Below, in pieces: positions 25,201 through 39,500 of a DNA stretch of 64,000 nucleotides; the first letter of the stretch is position 1; each line of letters starts with the position of its first letter. The notes below the pieces were generated by a model that saw only the letters and a list, made by a program, of their open reading frames with translations, was not told where the DNA came from and searched no databases. The DNA is from Apricaphanius iberus (taxonomy: Eukaryota > Chordata > Actinopteri > Cyprinodontiformes > Aphaniidae), in assembly GCA_028564705.1 (NCBI GenBank), contig JAPXFQ010000899.1, positions 2,604,001 to 2,668,000 of the forward strand, written 5' to 3'. A program made the translations under genes and the position numbers.

Positions 25201-28200
25201 GATTTAATGAATTACATTACGTTATAGTCTATTATGGTGGGATTCTGCCATGATGCAGCATCGTTTGTGTCTGCATGGCGATGCATTGATTAAATGATTC
25301 ATTTCAACAGGTCTAGTAGATCAGCAGTTTCTGAAATATTCAGACTAGCCCATCTGGCACTAAGAACCATGCCATGTTCGTCACTTAAATCACCTTTCTT
25401 CCCGAATCTGATGCTATGTTTGAAATGCAGCAGATTGTCTTGACCATGTCTACATGCTTAAATACATTGAGTTGGCGCCATGTGATTAAATGATTCGAAT
25501 TTTTTGTTAACGAGCAGTTGGAGGTTGCTTAATAAAATGACCAGTGAGTGTACATGTCAATTAAAACCATTTTAATAATAGGTATCATTAAGGTCAGCTA
25601 ATGATGTTTTGTTTGAGGTCAGCCATAATAGGAAAAGAGAATTAAAAAAATGCACTGAGTCTAATGTGAAAGCTTTTTTTTTAAATCACTGTTGGTACTT
25701 TGTTCTTAACAATAGTATGACACACTTCTTGCTCCCCTCAAATAAACAGAGTTGAACCTCACCAAAGTACCTTATGGAGTCACTAATACTCTTTTACTAA
25801 TCTCACTTTGGCTTTCAATTATAGTAGTAAAATGTTTCAATAGTTTGTCACCTATAAAAAAAGCAACCAATGGTCAGTTTTTCAAAAGAATTTCCATTAT
25901 AAATATAAATTTCATTTGAATACAATTTACCCAAACAAACATCCCAGAATTCATACACCTGAAACCAGATATTTAACACTATATAAAACAAACAGCTTTA
26001 CCTTACTGTCTAAAATGAAATTTTCTATGATTTCTATGAAATTTTCTATGAAAATTCCTATTTAAATGTTAGAATACTAAAATAATTTCGTTTTACTAAA
26101 TGTCAGCATAAAAAAGTTAAAAGCACGAACTACTGTGCCTTTAAACAATCTGATAAAACCTACATCACAATATAATAGGTTTATAAGCTCACTTTAAGTT
26201 AGTGCAGAAGATTTGAGTTAATTGGAAGTATTATAATATCACAAATATGCTTTTTACATGTCAGACATTTTAGAAAATGTGGGGGGCATAACATAGATTA
26301 TTTTTCGACATTGTGCTTCTGCTTCTCTTGATGTTTTATTCCTACTTGTACCGACATTTCTCTTTCAAACACCTCTTTGAATCCAGGGAATGCAATAGAC
26401 TTGCTGTATGAGAATTTAGGAAAATGAAGAAAATGAAGGAGAGAGAAAGCGAAACATTGTATAATATACTATGTTCCATTTATATGATGTTTCATTACTG
26501 TCCATATTGTTCGGTTTTGAACTTGCCTGTTGGCTCCTTATCTGACCATCGTTTGTTGTTTTTAACACACCTGCTGCACTTGTATGTTTTATTTCAACTT
26601 TTTAAACCTGGGTAAAACCCAAATCCAGCATTAAGAAATTAATTTATTAATTTCATTACAGCTTCATTATAGGCAGATTTAATTTAATTTAGTATGCTTG
26701 GACATTTCTTTTAGCAATGAGATTTTTAGGTTACCTATTTTCATCTGATTTTAAACCTGATATTATTCAATTTATGTAACCGAGGACTTTTGAAGAAAGG
26801 GTGTTTAAAAATATGCACTATTTTCCACTCCTTTTCATATCTAAAGTAAATTAACAAAGATGGGCTATATTACATGTTTTGCTTTATTGCTTTTTTTGTG
26901 TGTGTATACCCAACCATTACCCCAATCACTTGAAAAAATATAATGGAAATTATATTAAATTTCATTCTAACTGAGGACTCTAATTATTGTTCATGTCCAT
27001 AATTTAGGGATTGGTTTGTTTAAAAGTAACTCTTTGAAATACTATCTTCTTATTTCATCCTTATTTTTTATTTTCTCTTATCTGTCTCCCTTATTTGTTC
27101 CTCATTGCTCCTTTTCTTTTGTCCTTGAGAATAATAGGAGTGGCTGTGGGGTTGTTGTTTTTTTCCAAGGCATTCTGAGTATGCAGAAAAAACATTCATA
27201 CAAAATCAATCCATTGTGACTGCTGTTATCTCCTCACAGCTCCAGCTTTCTTGTGGTGCGGTAGTCCTCAGGGTGCTCTGCTCATCGTGAGCACCCCAGG
27301 TGATGAATGTGCTGTAGTGGGCACAGGCATATCTGTTGGTGGTAGGGGCCACCATAGCGACGAAAAGGGCAGCATCCAGCGACTGCCTGTCTCCATAGTG
27401 AACTTTGAAATCGGCCTCTAGGGCTGCTGAACCCCCTCTGGAAATGAGGCTAGGACCGGAGCTGATGCGGGATCAGCTGGTGCCATGTCAGGCTGCAACA
27501 CTCTGCAGAAATGCAGCCGCTAACCCTAAAGAGTTTGTATTGCTGCTTGTCAGCTCCTTGGGGCGTCTTTCTGTGCATTTGAGAACTGGTAGACACTCTG
27601 AAGTCACCACATAGGAAGTATTATCAGTTTATCATTATGTGTGCATTAAGTCAGTGCATGAAACTAGAAGTGGAAAGTAGGATCAGTACAAACAATGAAA
27701 AGTAAAACAAGAAATACATGGACAACTCTCCTACAGCCCTTTTTCATTCTTTATCTGTCCTTTTTCCCCTTCCTTCCCCCTTTCCTCAGTTGCAGTCTTT
27801 CCCTTCTTTGGTGTTTCTACTTTGACCCCGTCTTCCACTCTTCCTCTCCACCACTGTGACACGACTCCTTTCCACTATCTGTCCTCCCATCCCTGTTTTC
27901 CCCACGTCTGGCTTGCAAAGCTTTTGTGGCGAATTGATTAGCAGAAGGCGTGGATCGATGTTGTATGCCTTGACTGAGAGCTCTCATTTCCTCCCTGGCT
28001 CTCCCATTATTTCATTTTCTTTTTCTGACTCTGCCTATGTGCCTCGCTCCCTTTGGAATACCCTTTGTCTCCCCAAGTTGCCCCCAAAGTGTGAGTGAGG
28101 AGTGTAATTTAAGATGGAGGGTTGAAACCTTATCCTTTTTTTTTTTTTCAATTTGGTGGAAAATATTGATGAGCTAAAATGTGACGAGATGTGTGCCTCT

Positions 28201-30576
28201 CCTTTCTGTCCCTGTCCTGCTCCTACTTGATTCCTTGTGTTATCGATTTAGGGAGAAAGTAATCATCAATTATGCAACATTTTTGCATGACCCTTGGTTT
28301 CTCAGTCTGGCAAGTGAAAATTAGGATAAAGTGTGAAAAATATCTTAAATATGGTCTTTTTTATTTGTAAATAACATTGAAATCTTGAGTTGTGTGTGCA
28401 TTATTTGACTCTAGTTGAGGTATGTTGGGGTGTAGTCTACTCTGGATATGCAGTTGGGTTTTTTCCCCTTTTGATACAGAATCAGGGTTGTTGGAGCATC
28501 CTGCACAATAATTGACATTCGTAATAAAGCCTTAAAATCTGAAAATTTTGGTATTTGAATTCTGTTGGACAAATGCACATAGAGCTCCTCCTTCGCAAGA
28601 GGATTGTGAACACGGATACCAGCGATTGTAGGAACGGCAGACAGTTTAGATGACAACAGCTAAAACGCTAGACCATTCAAAATTGAACTGTGAATGAGAA
28701 CAATTGAAAACAGCCTCAGCCTTTGAGAAAGCTGCATTAGTAAAAAAAATTCAATAAAACTTGTTGAATAATTTTCAGTTATTTTTATTTTTTTGCGTGT
28801 TGTACTGAAAAAGGGACCTGTACAAATCTAAAACCTCGCTATGATGATTGCACCCTGACCAATAACACAAAGAGTGAATGGTGTGAATAAACATATCCAA
28901 AATTCATTGTAACATTAATGTTTGAAATGTAAAACTGCAATGAGTCAAATTTATGGCTGGTCACTCTCTGACATGTTATCTGTTGTCTGTAGTTTTTGAA
29001 AATAAGCTCCCAGTTCCATTTATTGACATTTGAATAAAATCAACTTCATTATCAGATTATTCTAATAGCAATATAAATTATGAAACCTTAGTAATAAGAT
29101 GCACAGTGTCACAGTTGGTAGCAATGCTGATGCTTTTCCTGAGTTTGTATCCCAGCCTATCAGCATGGAGTTTGCATGTGTATGTTCTCTCCAGGTACTC
29201 TTGCTTCCTCCCACAATTTATAAACACGATTGTAATGTTGAATTGGTCTCTCTCCAAACATATTTTTCTTACGTTTGAGTGTGTGCGTGTATGGACTTTG
29301 ATGGAGTAGCTCCCTGTGTAGGATGGGCACTGCTATGCGGGATTTCTTCTGCCATTTATCAATAGAATAAAATTACAATTTGGTAGAGGATTATTCTCTC
29401 TTCTCCCTCAAAACCTGCAATACTTGCTCTAAAATCTTGAACTTGAAAATTGATCAGCAACAACAAAACCCTCAAGTAAATTATTTCACTTTAATTCTTA
29501 CTAGTTTATGCATGTCAGTTAGTTATCACAGTCTATTAGTTCTGAAATTCCTTCTTCACGCAAAGCATTAGAAATAAAATGAGTCCCAGTTACAGAAACT
29601 CCATAATATACCTCACATGAACACTCAAAGTTCCAGCCAATTAAGACTTATGGCTAACATTAGTCCATGTTGTTGCATGACGCTTCCTTTGCGCATGATC
29701 TATTTTCAAGTTCAAGTGGCTTCTCTTTATCTAGTAACACCAACAGGTGCAGTAAACTGTTGTCGCAGGCTAACACACACGTAAAGCAGGCTGCTACTGT
29801 ATTCGGAGAACTATCATTCTATTGGCTGGAATGGTTGCTAGGCGACAACACCTCTCGATCCACGAACGAGCACACAGAATCCGCAAGCAGAGGAGAGATT
29901 CATGAGCGCAGTTTTGATCTGCGCAGAGATACACTTCGCAAGTGAGGAGAAAATCTGTGAAAGAAACATAGAATTTGAGAGAGAATATAGAATATCTGAG
30001 AGAGCAGAATATTTTAGAGCAAGCATTACAGGTTTTGAGGGAGAAGAGAGAATAATCCTCTCCCAAATTGCAATTGTATTATCTTGATAAATGGCAGAAA
30101 AATTCCCCCATACCCTGCCGATAATAGTTTTTAGTTTAAATTTCATGTTCATGATTTCTTGATTCAATGTAAGCAAAAGCTGTTAAATTGTAACCAAGCA
30201 GCAACTGTAGTTGGGGCAGATTAAGAGATTTTATTGCTGTTGCCATGCTTTCGGTCATTTGTTTTCGTTTTTTTAGCAGTGCTGGAGATGAACACCAACA
30301 TCCTGCTAAAGATTAAGATTTTGTTTGTAGGGGTTTCATTCTCTCTGTGCTGTGTGGGTATTCTTTTTCTCATCAATGCAATGACAAAGATGATATTTCA
30401 CTTATACTTATGCTATTTTTAGACAAATTTAAGGTTAATAGCACATGTATTTTGCAGGCTGCGCTGTAGCAACTGCCCAACCCTAAACCACTGTTGAAAG
30501 ATGAACTTTTACACAATATGCTCTAAGTTCATTTTAAATTACTTTTACTTTAGACTTGTGACATTTATTTTAGCAC

Positions 30577-30612
<36 letters not shown>

Positions 30613-33515
30613 CTTTTCCACCTCTGTTAGTTTATTCTTAAAAACAATCTAATTTTAGTCATTCATTGCTAGGGAACACGCTCAGTCCAACATGCAGTCA
30701 GAAAGGCATTTTCACTGAATAAACTAAAGTCATGTCATATGAAAATATAAAACATGTATTTAATTTGGGCTTCAGTAATGAATGAATATTTATACCAACA
30801 AAAGCAGCAATTTAAAAAGTGTGTTTGAAAAGTTGCTTTAGTTGCTGTTAGTTTGACTAAAGAAGTCCTCTATACCTTCTAAGCATGAATTATTTCTCCC
30901 CTTGTGCGCAATAACCATTGCTGCAGACTGTCAGCATGTTGTTGTTTTTTGTCACCTCGATAAACAGAAGGTTTTTGGATGTTTTAACTGCTGAAATACT
31001 TGTAAGTGTCACAAAACCTTTCTCTCCTTATTTTGTAAACCATAATTCAGTTTAACTGTTCTGGGAAATGGCTACAACTCTGCCATGAGAAGTTCTCATA
31101 AAACTGAAGTGTGACAGAAAAAGATTCCTCTTCAGTTAATTTATGTTGCTGTGGCACTAAATCAGTCTGAATTTTTCGTGTTGCACCTATGAGTTCTTCG
31201 GCTTTCTGAACAGTTTGTCATTATTATAATTAATGGTATTAAAATTGTGTTAGGAATTAATAGTTTTTACCTGTAAGCTGCACATTGGCTTTAAGAGGTA
31301 ACTTGCCATTACACATATTTTTGCAAATGAGCATTGAGTTGAATTCTGTTCTGTCTGTTTCCTTCAGGTGTGAGCACTGAGGGAATCTACAGGGTCAGTG
31401 GCAACAAGGCGGAGATCGAGGGCATGCAGCGGCAGTTCGAACAAGGTGGGTGCTTCCCTCTTGAAGCGCAGTTTTCATGTAACCAATAGCTCATTAAAAC
31501 CATCAATAACAATACAACCGAAATAAAAATAAACTTCTTGCAGAAGTCCTTGTGTATAAAGACTGGCTCACAATTTGAGTAGTGCGCTATTGAAAACTGG
31601 AGTGTTTCTCACCCTGGGGAAGGAAGCAGAAGTGATGTGATTGGTAGTACGCTGTCAGAGAGAAAACAAACTTCTCAGATCTTTTTTCAAAATTCGATCT
31701 TCGTGTTTGAAGCAATGCCACATTGGTGTGTAGCAGAATATTGTCCCAACATAAGAGAAGCAGGTTTAAACCCCCTTTTTGATTTCCAAAACATCTGTGT
31801 CGTTGAGAAGAGTGCAGGGGGGCAACGTCAAACAAGATACAAGTGGGACCCAACAGATGCTTCGGGGGTGTGCTTGGCACACTTGGAGGTAAGCTGAAGT
31901 AAAGCAATTCACCATCAATACTTGTCATATGAACATTGTATAATAATAATATAATCAATAATACAAAACATAGATCTAATGTGTACAGTAGAATAGACTT
32001 CATATAGATCTACAGTAGATTTAGATGCAATCTATTGTGAATCCATCACCATGTCTTTTTTGAGAATAATGACATGTTAGAAGTACAGAATCTAATAATA
32101 AATGACAAACAGTGATTTTGCTTGATCTTTTACCCCTTACCATTCTTTTGTCCCGTGGGCAGAACGTTACCTCCAGGTTTAAATCTGCCAAGCTCTTCCA
32201 GACATGTTTTTTGTCCATCATTTTTTCAGACTTGGTAAAAAAAATCCGGTCATAATCTATTTTTATCTGTTAATTTTTAAATTCTATCTGGGGTGGGGAG
32301 CTGGTGCCTATCTCCAGTAGCAATAATCCGATGAGGTAATACCTATTCAATACAGTATATATATTTTATTATTATTTTTAAATAATATTACATCCAAACA
32401 GGCTGTGCAGATAACTATATTTAAAATGTTAAAAAAATGACTGCACCTAAGATACAAATATCTGCTACAGGTCCTGCTTCACACGAAACTGAACCTGCTT
32501 GTGCGTAATCAAATTGTGGAATTAATGCAGAGGTTAATGACGTAAGGGTTTGGATTTTTGCCTCGGACAGATGACTTCTCATGCAATTTTAGATACTCTG
32601 AAGGCTGAATCTGTGCAGAAAAGCCAGGGGGAAGACAGCAGCAGGAAGGTGCCATTGTTTGGCAAATCTTGGTCTCCAAAGCCTCAGTAATTTTTCAATT
32701 TGCATTTAGCTCCCGCTCAGCAAGATTGATTTAATACAGTGTCTGGGAATCTTTTCTTTAATTAATTTATTTACCTGCGTTAAAGTTAAAAGTATGTGCG
32801 CATTTGCACCAAGCTTTTGGCTGATGAAGTTGTTGATGAAGTCCCTGTCAGAGATGTCACTTCTAATCTGTAAAAAGGACAGACAGCTTCAGATTGTTCC
32901 AACACCGTTTTAAAACGGTCAGAATTCCAGCTTAATGTTGTTAGGTTAGGATGAATTCAACCGGGCCAACCAACATGTTGAGTGATACAGTTGGGAGAAC
33001 AAGTATTTGATACACTGCTGAAGATCTGTATGGAGGAGTGGGCCAAAATCTCTGCCGCAGTGTGTTCAAACCTGGTGAAGAACTACAGAAAATGTTTGAT
33101 CTCTGTAATTGCAAAGAAGGTTTCTGTACCAAATATTGAGTTCTGTTTGTCTGATATATCAAATACTAATGTCATTCAATAAAATGGAAATTAATTATTT
33201 TAAAAAAATCATCCACTGTGATTTTTTTTTACATTTTTGTTTTAGATTCTGTCCCTCACAGTTGAAGAGTACCTTTGATACAAATTACAGATCTCTTCAA
33301 AAAACAAAAACTTCAAAAATCTGCAGTGTATCAAATGCTTGTTCTCCCCACTGTATGTAATATACCATTTTTATTTGATGTTTTATTGTAAAAATTTGGT
33401 ATCATTAATTAATTTCTTTAAAGGGACTATATCATGCTATTTTACAGCTTTCAACTTCTGGGACAGACATATATATGATAAAATATTACAGTCGGTGTTA
33501 TATACTATTAATTCA

Positions 33516-33546
<31 letters not shown>

Positions 33547-36500
33547 ACTCCCACTCTGCTCCTCTCCCCTGCAGAGCCGCAGCACATCAGACTGAGAAAA
33601 ACAGTGCTGAGCTTTATCTCAAACAGTATTCTGACTGAATTTTAAAAACGCCATGTACCACAATGAAACTCGGTTATATAAAGGGCTCAGACGTTCGGTT
33701 TATTTATTTTTTTTACTATGTAAAAAACTGAGTCAATAAAGCTTATTTCAGTTGCTAAATCTCCAGGCTTTAGACAGAGCTGAAACCAACATAGCAGAGT
33801 CTAGTAAGCAAATCTTTCCAGCCCTGTATATTAAAAAGCTGTGGGTGTTGTCTGCACCCATTTACAGTCTGAGATGCTACAGATCAATTAATTAACCCCA
33901 CAATGCTATTATAAGATCACATAAGCCGCTTGATAAATGGCTAAGAAACATTAGCATTTAGCTACTTACTTCTCTGTCCATCAGGCGTCTTTGTTCTTTG
34001 ATCTAGCTGCTGTTCTTTAGGAATGTAGTATAAAATCCTGTAATCCATGCAGCCAAATGGGCATTTTAACAGAGAAAGTAAAATTCCAACAAAAAAGCTT
34101 TTTTAAGCTGCCAAAAAACCGAAGCAGCCATGAGCTTTGAGAAGGAGGAAGGTTTGTTTGGAACTCTAGCAGAGGTAAGCTGCTCTCCCTTGTTTACAAC
34201 CCAAACATGATAAACGCGACCAAAAAGCATGACACGCCCCCAGCTGGTCGCCATAACATTCACACCTTGGAGCGTGTCCAAAGCAAACTGGCCACGCTTT
34301 AAACTATTCCAATTTCATGCGTATCAACCGGAAATGTGGAAGGATCCTGACCGGGACCTCTCTGCTGCCCTCCTTCCTTTACCCGACCATCCAGGAGCTC
34401 CCAGTGGACTCTGGTCTATAAGCTGACTATGTTAAATGTCGGCGCCGCTGCTGCGGGGGGTAGACCCAGTCGAGCAGCGGCAGAGGGATAAATAATCACC
34501 CCGGCTCTTCGCCCAGTTTGTGCCGCGAATGTCCAAGCTTTGCCCCACTGCCACACCAAATACCAAGCTGAGGGGCTGTCCATCTGTCTGCGGTAAATTT
34601 TTATATGTGAGCGGCGCGTACTTTGGTGGAGACATTACCAGGTCTGGGTGTCAGGGTGAGGAAACTGTTTTGCACGCACAACGGCTCTTTTAAGAGCCAC
34701 CCACAAACCTCTTAAGAGCATTCCTGTCTAAATAGTTTAACCTCCTTTATAATTTGTATTTATTTTTTATTCCTGTGTCTGTATAGAAAACAGCTGGTGT
34801 CATGTCGTATGGGGTGATTAGCCACGGTGTTCATCAGTTTACATGTCCTGCTAATGCTGTGACTCTATTTAGTCTCGGCATCACTGACACCCCTCAACTG
34901 ATTGTTGTTGTTATGGCCCGAATTGAAGCTGTAGTTGAAATTTCTCAGATTTCTGCGGCAGACATAAAATCCAGCGCGTATTTTGGGTCGCGCCTGAAAC
35001 GTATCAGCCGCAATACTTGGTCGTGTATATCAGGCCCGAAAAGCTTTTTCGCAATGCAAATCTGCTTCTGACGTGTCGCGGGATCCCAAATCGCTCTTAA
35101 TTGCGCTACTCCATTGACTTTAACTGTAAATCAGATGGCGTTAAGTGTGCAAACACCGTTTGTGATGTAAAATACATCACTAAGTGAACACTCAGTCGCT
35201 TTCTAGGAGAGGGAGGGGCAACTGCTCAGGGAGCACGATAAAGGAGGATTATGTAGACGTGTGAATTAAGTCAAAAACCACTCTGGTGGTATTTTTTATG
35301 AGAAAATTGCACTACCAGATGGTTGAAAACTCCAAAACCTTGATTTTGCATGATATAGGTCCTTTAAGGCCTACTGTACACTTTTTGGTATGAATAAAAT
35401 GCAATAAAGATTCAAATGTGCGTGTGGGTCTGTCTCTGTCTAAAAGAATACTGCATTTCCCTTCGTTGAGCAGAGTGTATTAATTGGCCTTCAGTTCCTC
35501 TTAGACTGTGGAGCTGCCCCATTAATCGTCTACCTGCTCTGGTGTACATCATCACACGTGTACAAGAGCTCTGAGTGTGTTTCTGTCTGGTGAGGGCAGT
35601 TAATTGCCTCCAGATTGGTTTGGTTAATGAAGCATGTTGCTGCCGTGATGGATAGTAGACCAAGATGGCTGACTTGTATGCTTGTGTGTGCATGTCTGTA
35701 TGTCTGTCCACGCTTGGCTGAGGTTAAATTCAACTCAGGTAACCAGAGTTGAAAACCTGTTCTGAATCATTTGAAGTCTTTCACCAATGGAACAAGTCAA
35801 TTTAAGGTGAAAACCTACAGTGCAGTTGGTGCAGAGCGCCACTGATGAAGGGTCCTTCCATGAAGGTGTTTGAAAAAATATTTTCAGGTGGAAGTAGCTG
35901 CAGAAGAAACTAAGCTTGAAAATGTTACTCCTCTTTAAATAAAAACTTATACGGACTTAATGTTGTACCCTATACTGTTTTGAAAAAAAAAAAGATAATC
36001 AAAGTACTTTTGCCTCTGTTCTTTTGATTTTGCTCTATTACTTTTCCATTTACTGTATTTTCCAGACTATGAAGCGCAACTGATTATAAGCTGCAACGGA
36101 CTATTTCAGGGAAAAACACAAATATATACAAAAACAAGCCGCACCCGATTAAAAGCTGCAGGTGTTTAAACATTTAATTACCATATTTAACGATTTGTGC
36201 AAATGGGATTGTTGGGAAAGTGATTGGTGTTTGGGGAAGCTTCGATTTTATTAACATTTCAACACAGTGGAAACACCTTGGCCGTCTTCTCTCTGAGTGT
36301 TCAGCCAATCTTTAAGAAAGACTTAGAGTTCTGCTTTTATTACCTCTGACAGGTTTTTCCTCTTATTGCATTTTGAAAGTTTTTTTACGCTGGCATCTTA
36401 TCATTGATTCATTGATGCCAATGGTATATGAAGCCGCTCTGTTTCCTTCTTTAAAAGCCAGATCGATTGCCTAAAACTTAAAAGCGGCATCAAATCTATT

Positions 36501-39500
36501 TTTTTGTTTTTTTTCCATAATTAGGGTTTGTGCATGAAAACTTGTTTTTTCGCAAACCGTCTCGCTCTCGTAAAGTCTGTCTGTTCAACTTTTACTTTCA
36601 TTGTTCCTTCAAGCTTTCCTCCTCTTTGTCTATTCTGTTAAAGGCTACAATCCATAGATCGAGGAGTCCCTCTAGTAGCAGTTGGCTGTAAAAATCCATA
36701 AATAAACCACACTGTTTAAAGCATAGAACAAAAATAGTGGGTTATAGTCCAGAAAATACAGTACTTTGATAATCCCAAAAATCTAACCAATTAACCAATT
36801 TCCATTATTAAGTTTTTCTTATGAAAAGTTACCTTAAAACTGGGATTAATTTAGGATAATTTAAATTCGAGTTATCTATACCTGAATTTAACCCTTAAAG
36901 ATTTCTCATTATAGTAGTTGGGTAGCAGTTTGAGTTTTCGTCTAGCAAACCATGAGCCATTCCACAAATCCCGAAGTGATTTATATTAAATAAACTGCAG
37001 GGATTTTTGTTTATTTATTTTACAAATTGTGTGCACAATTTTGATCCAGTCACCAAATTAATGTTTATTAAAATCCACTAAACACACTTATTTATTTTAA
37101 TTGTGATGATTTTCTCCTTAAAGCTGATGAACAGGGGACATTTAATACTGAAATATCACATCAGATCCAATTTTAATATAGAAATGTGATCTTAATAAAA
37201 TGTGTGCTTTGTCATATTTATTCAAGATGCCGACAATGTTTAGCTAAATATTGGTTTTGTTTTTTAGCATTTAGTTATGAGTTCTAGGCTTCCCAGATGC
37301 CACTTCTAGAAGCCATCCCAGAACCTTTTTAATTTGTGTTTGGGTTTATTATTTTGTTGTAACAGTAAACTGTGTCTGAGTTTCATACATCTAGTTTTGA
37401 TATGAGATTATGGTAAATTCTCCAGACCTTAATATCGCCTTTTTTTGTTCAGAGCAGCATGATCCCCCCATTACCATGCTTGAAAATCACCAAAGTTTTC
37501 ATATATTTTAAAGCCATAAACTTGACATCTCTAGACATAGTTCTTGACATTCTAACCAATTAGCTCTACCTTTTTCTCGTGTGACTATCGGCTCTTTCTT
37601 CAGACACACTCGTTGAGTGTCTGTTTTTGAAGCAGGGAGGCTTATGTTTATGTCTCCCGCAAAAGATAATTACGACCTTAATTTTACTGTTAAGAGGACC
37701 GATAAGGCTGAAGCTGATCGGTCTGGGTGGACTGTCAGAATCAGCCCCGGGGCTAATTTAATACCGGGTGTCTGTACCCATCCCTGGTTATTGTTCATGG
37801 GTCCAACGGCAAAGGGGAAGAAACTGTTCTTATGATGAGAGGTTCTGGTCCGAATGAACTGGAAGGGTCAGCTGTGATCCAACCTGCATGCCCCAGTGTC
37901 ATGGAGGTGTACAGGTCCTGTAGGAAAGGGAGTCTGCAGCCAATCATCTTCTCAGCAGAGTACACTCCATTCTGCAGTCTCTGTTTGTCCCTGATGGTGC
38001 CTCCAGGGTACCACACGTTGATGGAGGTGGTCAGGATGGACTCAATAATTGCAGTTTAGAATTGCATCATGATCTGTGTTGGCCGGTTGAATTTCTTCAG
38101 CTGCCTCAGGAAGTACATCCTCTGCTGGTCTCACCCTCCCACAACTCGTGTACACATCAAAATAACCTGTGCACTTTAAGAATCTGCAGTCTTAATTGCT
38201 TGTAAACCTAAGATTTTCCCTCTGAATTCATTAAACTTCGCTGTTATTCTGAGCATTAGTCAGTCTAATTATTGGCATCAAACGAATCCTTGTATGGTGC
38301 CAAAGAGAAACTACAAGCTGAAATCATGATCCACAACAAAATTAACAGGCCGCCTCCTGTCGTGTTTAGACATTTTAAAACCTGCTGCACAATGTAGATT
38401 GAAATAACAAAATGCAATAGATTCAGACTTGTACACCAAAGTCTTGTTTTTAGAATTGTTTAATGCTGTGTTGTATGATAAATCCACCCTGGAAATAGAC
38501 TGGTTCTAAAATATGTTAAAAAGACCGAACTTACTAAGACATTCATGTATAAAATCAGTATCTACTCTTTTTACCAGAACTATAACTTCTTTGTGTTGTC
38601 TTCCACAGACCACAACCTAGACCTGGAGAAGGATTTGAGCATCAACACAGTTGCAGGAGCAATGAAGGCCTTTTTCTCAGAGCTCCCCGAGCCCCTGGTG
38701 CCCTACAGCATGCAGACGGAGCTGGTCGAGGCCTTCAGTAAGTCCACTAAGCTTGGAGAGAGGGAGGTGGATGTGTGGAGAGCCAGATTCAAAAATTTTG
38801 GGGTGATTTTGTCTAAAATCCGTTTCCCTTCATTGTACTGTTTAAAAGCAAAACTCCTGCAATCCAAATCCATCCATGGGGAGAATTGGATTCACCAATC
38901 ACTTGTGAAAATATAGGAGAGAAGAGATGGAGGGGAGAATATTTAAGGCTTTGTGGAAGAAGGCTGTGGAGATGACTGCACGTGGTGGTGATGGAGGGAT
39001 CTGAATGAAATGATTAGAATACCGTCATATGGTAGATAAACGAGGGTGCTTTTTCACTTTGTGTCTTGTAATCTGTCAGAATGGAGATTTAAAGCACAGC
39101 TTAGCCTTGCACAGCGCTGAAGAGATTTACCCATGGGCCGCACGGCCGCTGTCACTCACTGAGCTCAACATGCTTGTGTATTTTTCAACGGTTCCATCGA
39201 GGCTTGTTCAGCCGTGACAGAGACCTGATGAACCTCCTGCAGCCATAGAACAGGAGAGAGGGGGAAGCAAAGTCTTCATTCTGCGGCAGAAAAATCACAA
39301 ACAAGGTTTGACATCCTCAGAATTAGTTTAGTCGATGATGCCACGCAAAGGGGCGGAGAGGAGGCGTTCGGCATGTAGTGTGCAAGTGGGTGTGTTCTGG
39401 TTCATCTTGTCACAGTGATATACTTTAAATGAGCTGTAGGAAGTTACGTTTTAATCTCTGGTAATGGATCTGCTGCAGGAGGCAACTGTTGCTCTGTAAA

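Larger units (their letters stand above)
19486..31367 (+). other. arhgap35 intron 2 of the coding region (11.9 kb)
   Basis: Contains a Tc1 tail fragment (20085), the nested repeat stack with the LINE and 28S piece (21530-25553), another Tc1 fragment (25955), a long-TIR element (29334-30112), a dispersed repeat (29106) and a TA microsatellite (30579). No exon of another gene was recognised; one unexplained open frame is listed at 27206. Confidence 0.85.
31446..38608 (+). other. arhgap35 intron 3 of the coding region (7.2 kb)
   Basis: Carries a 366-bp Tc1 deletion derivative, a 1.94-kb TTAA-flanked element, a 709-bp TA-flanked MITE and a LINE C-terminal fragment. No other exon was recognised. 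Confidence 0.85.

Noticed and set aside
33516..33549. Poly-C/CA tract as a regulatory element
   Set aside because: Simple sequence inside a transposon; no further evidence.
34802..35071. 89-codon frame inside the TTAA-flanked element as a transposase
   Set aside because: No DDE or zinc-finger motif and too short; treated as chance.
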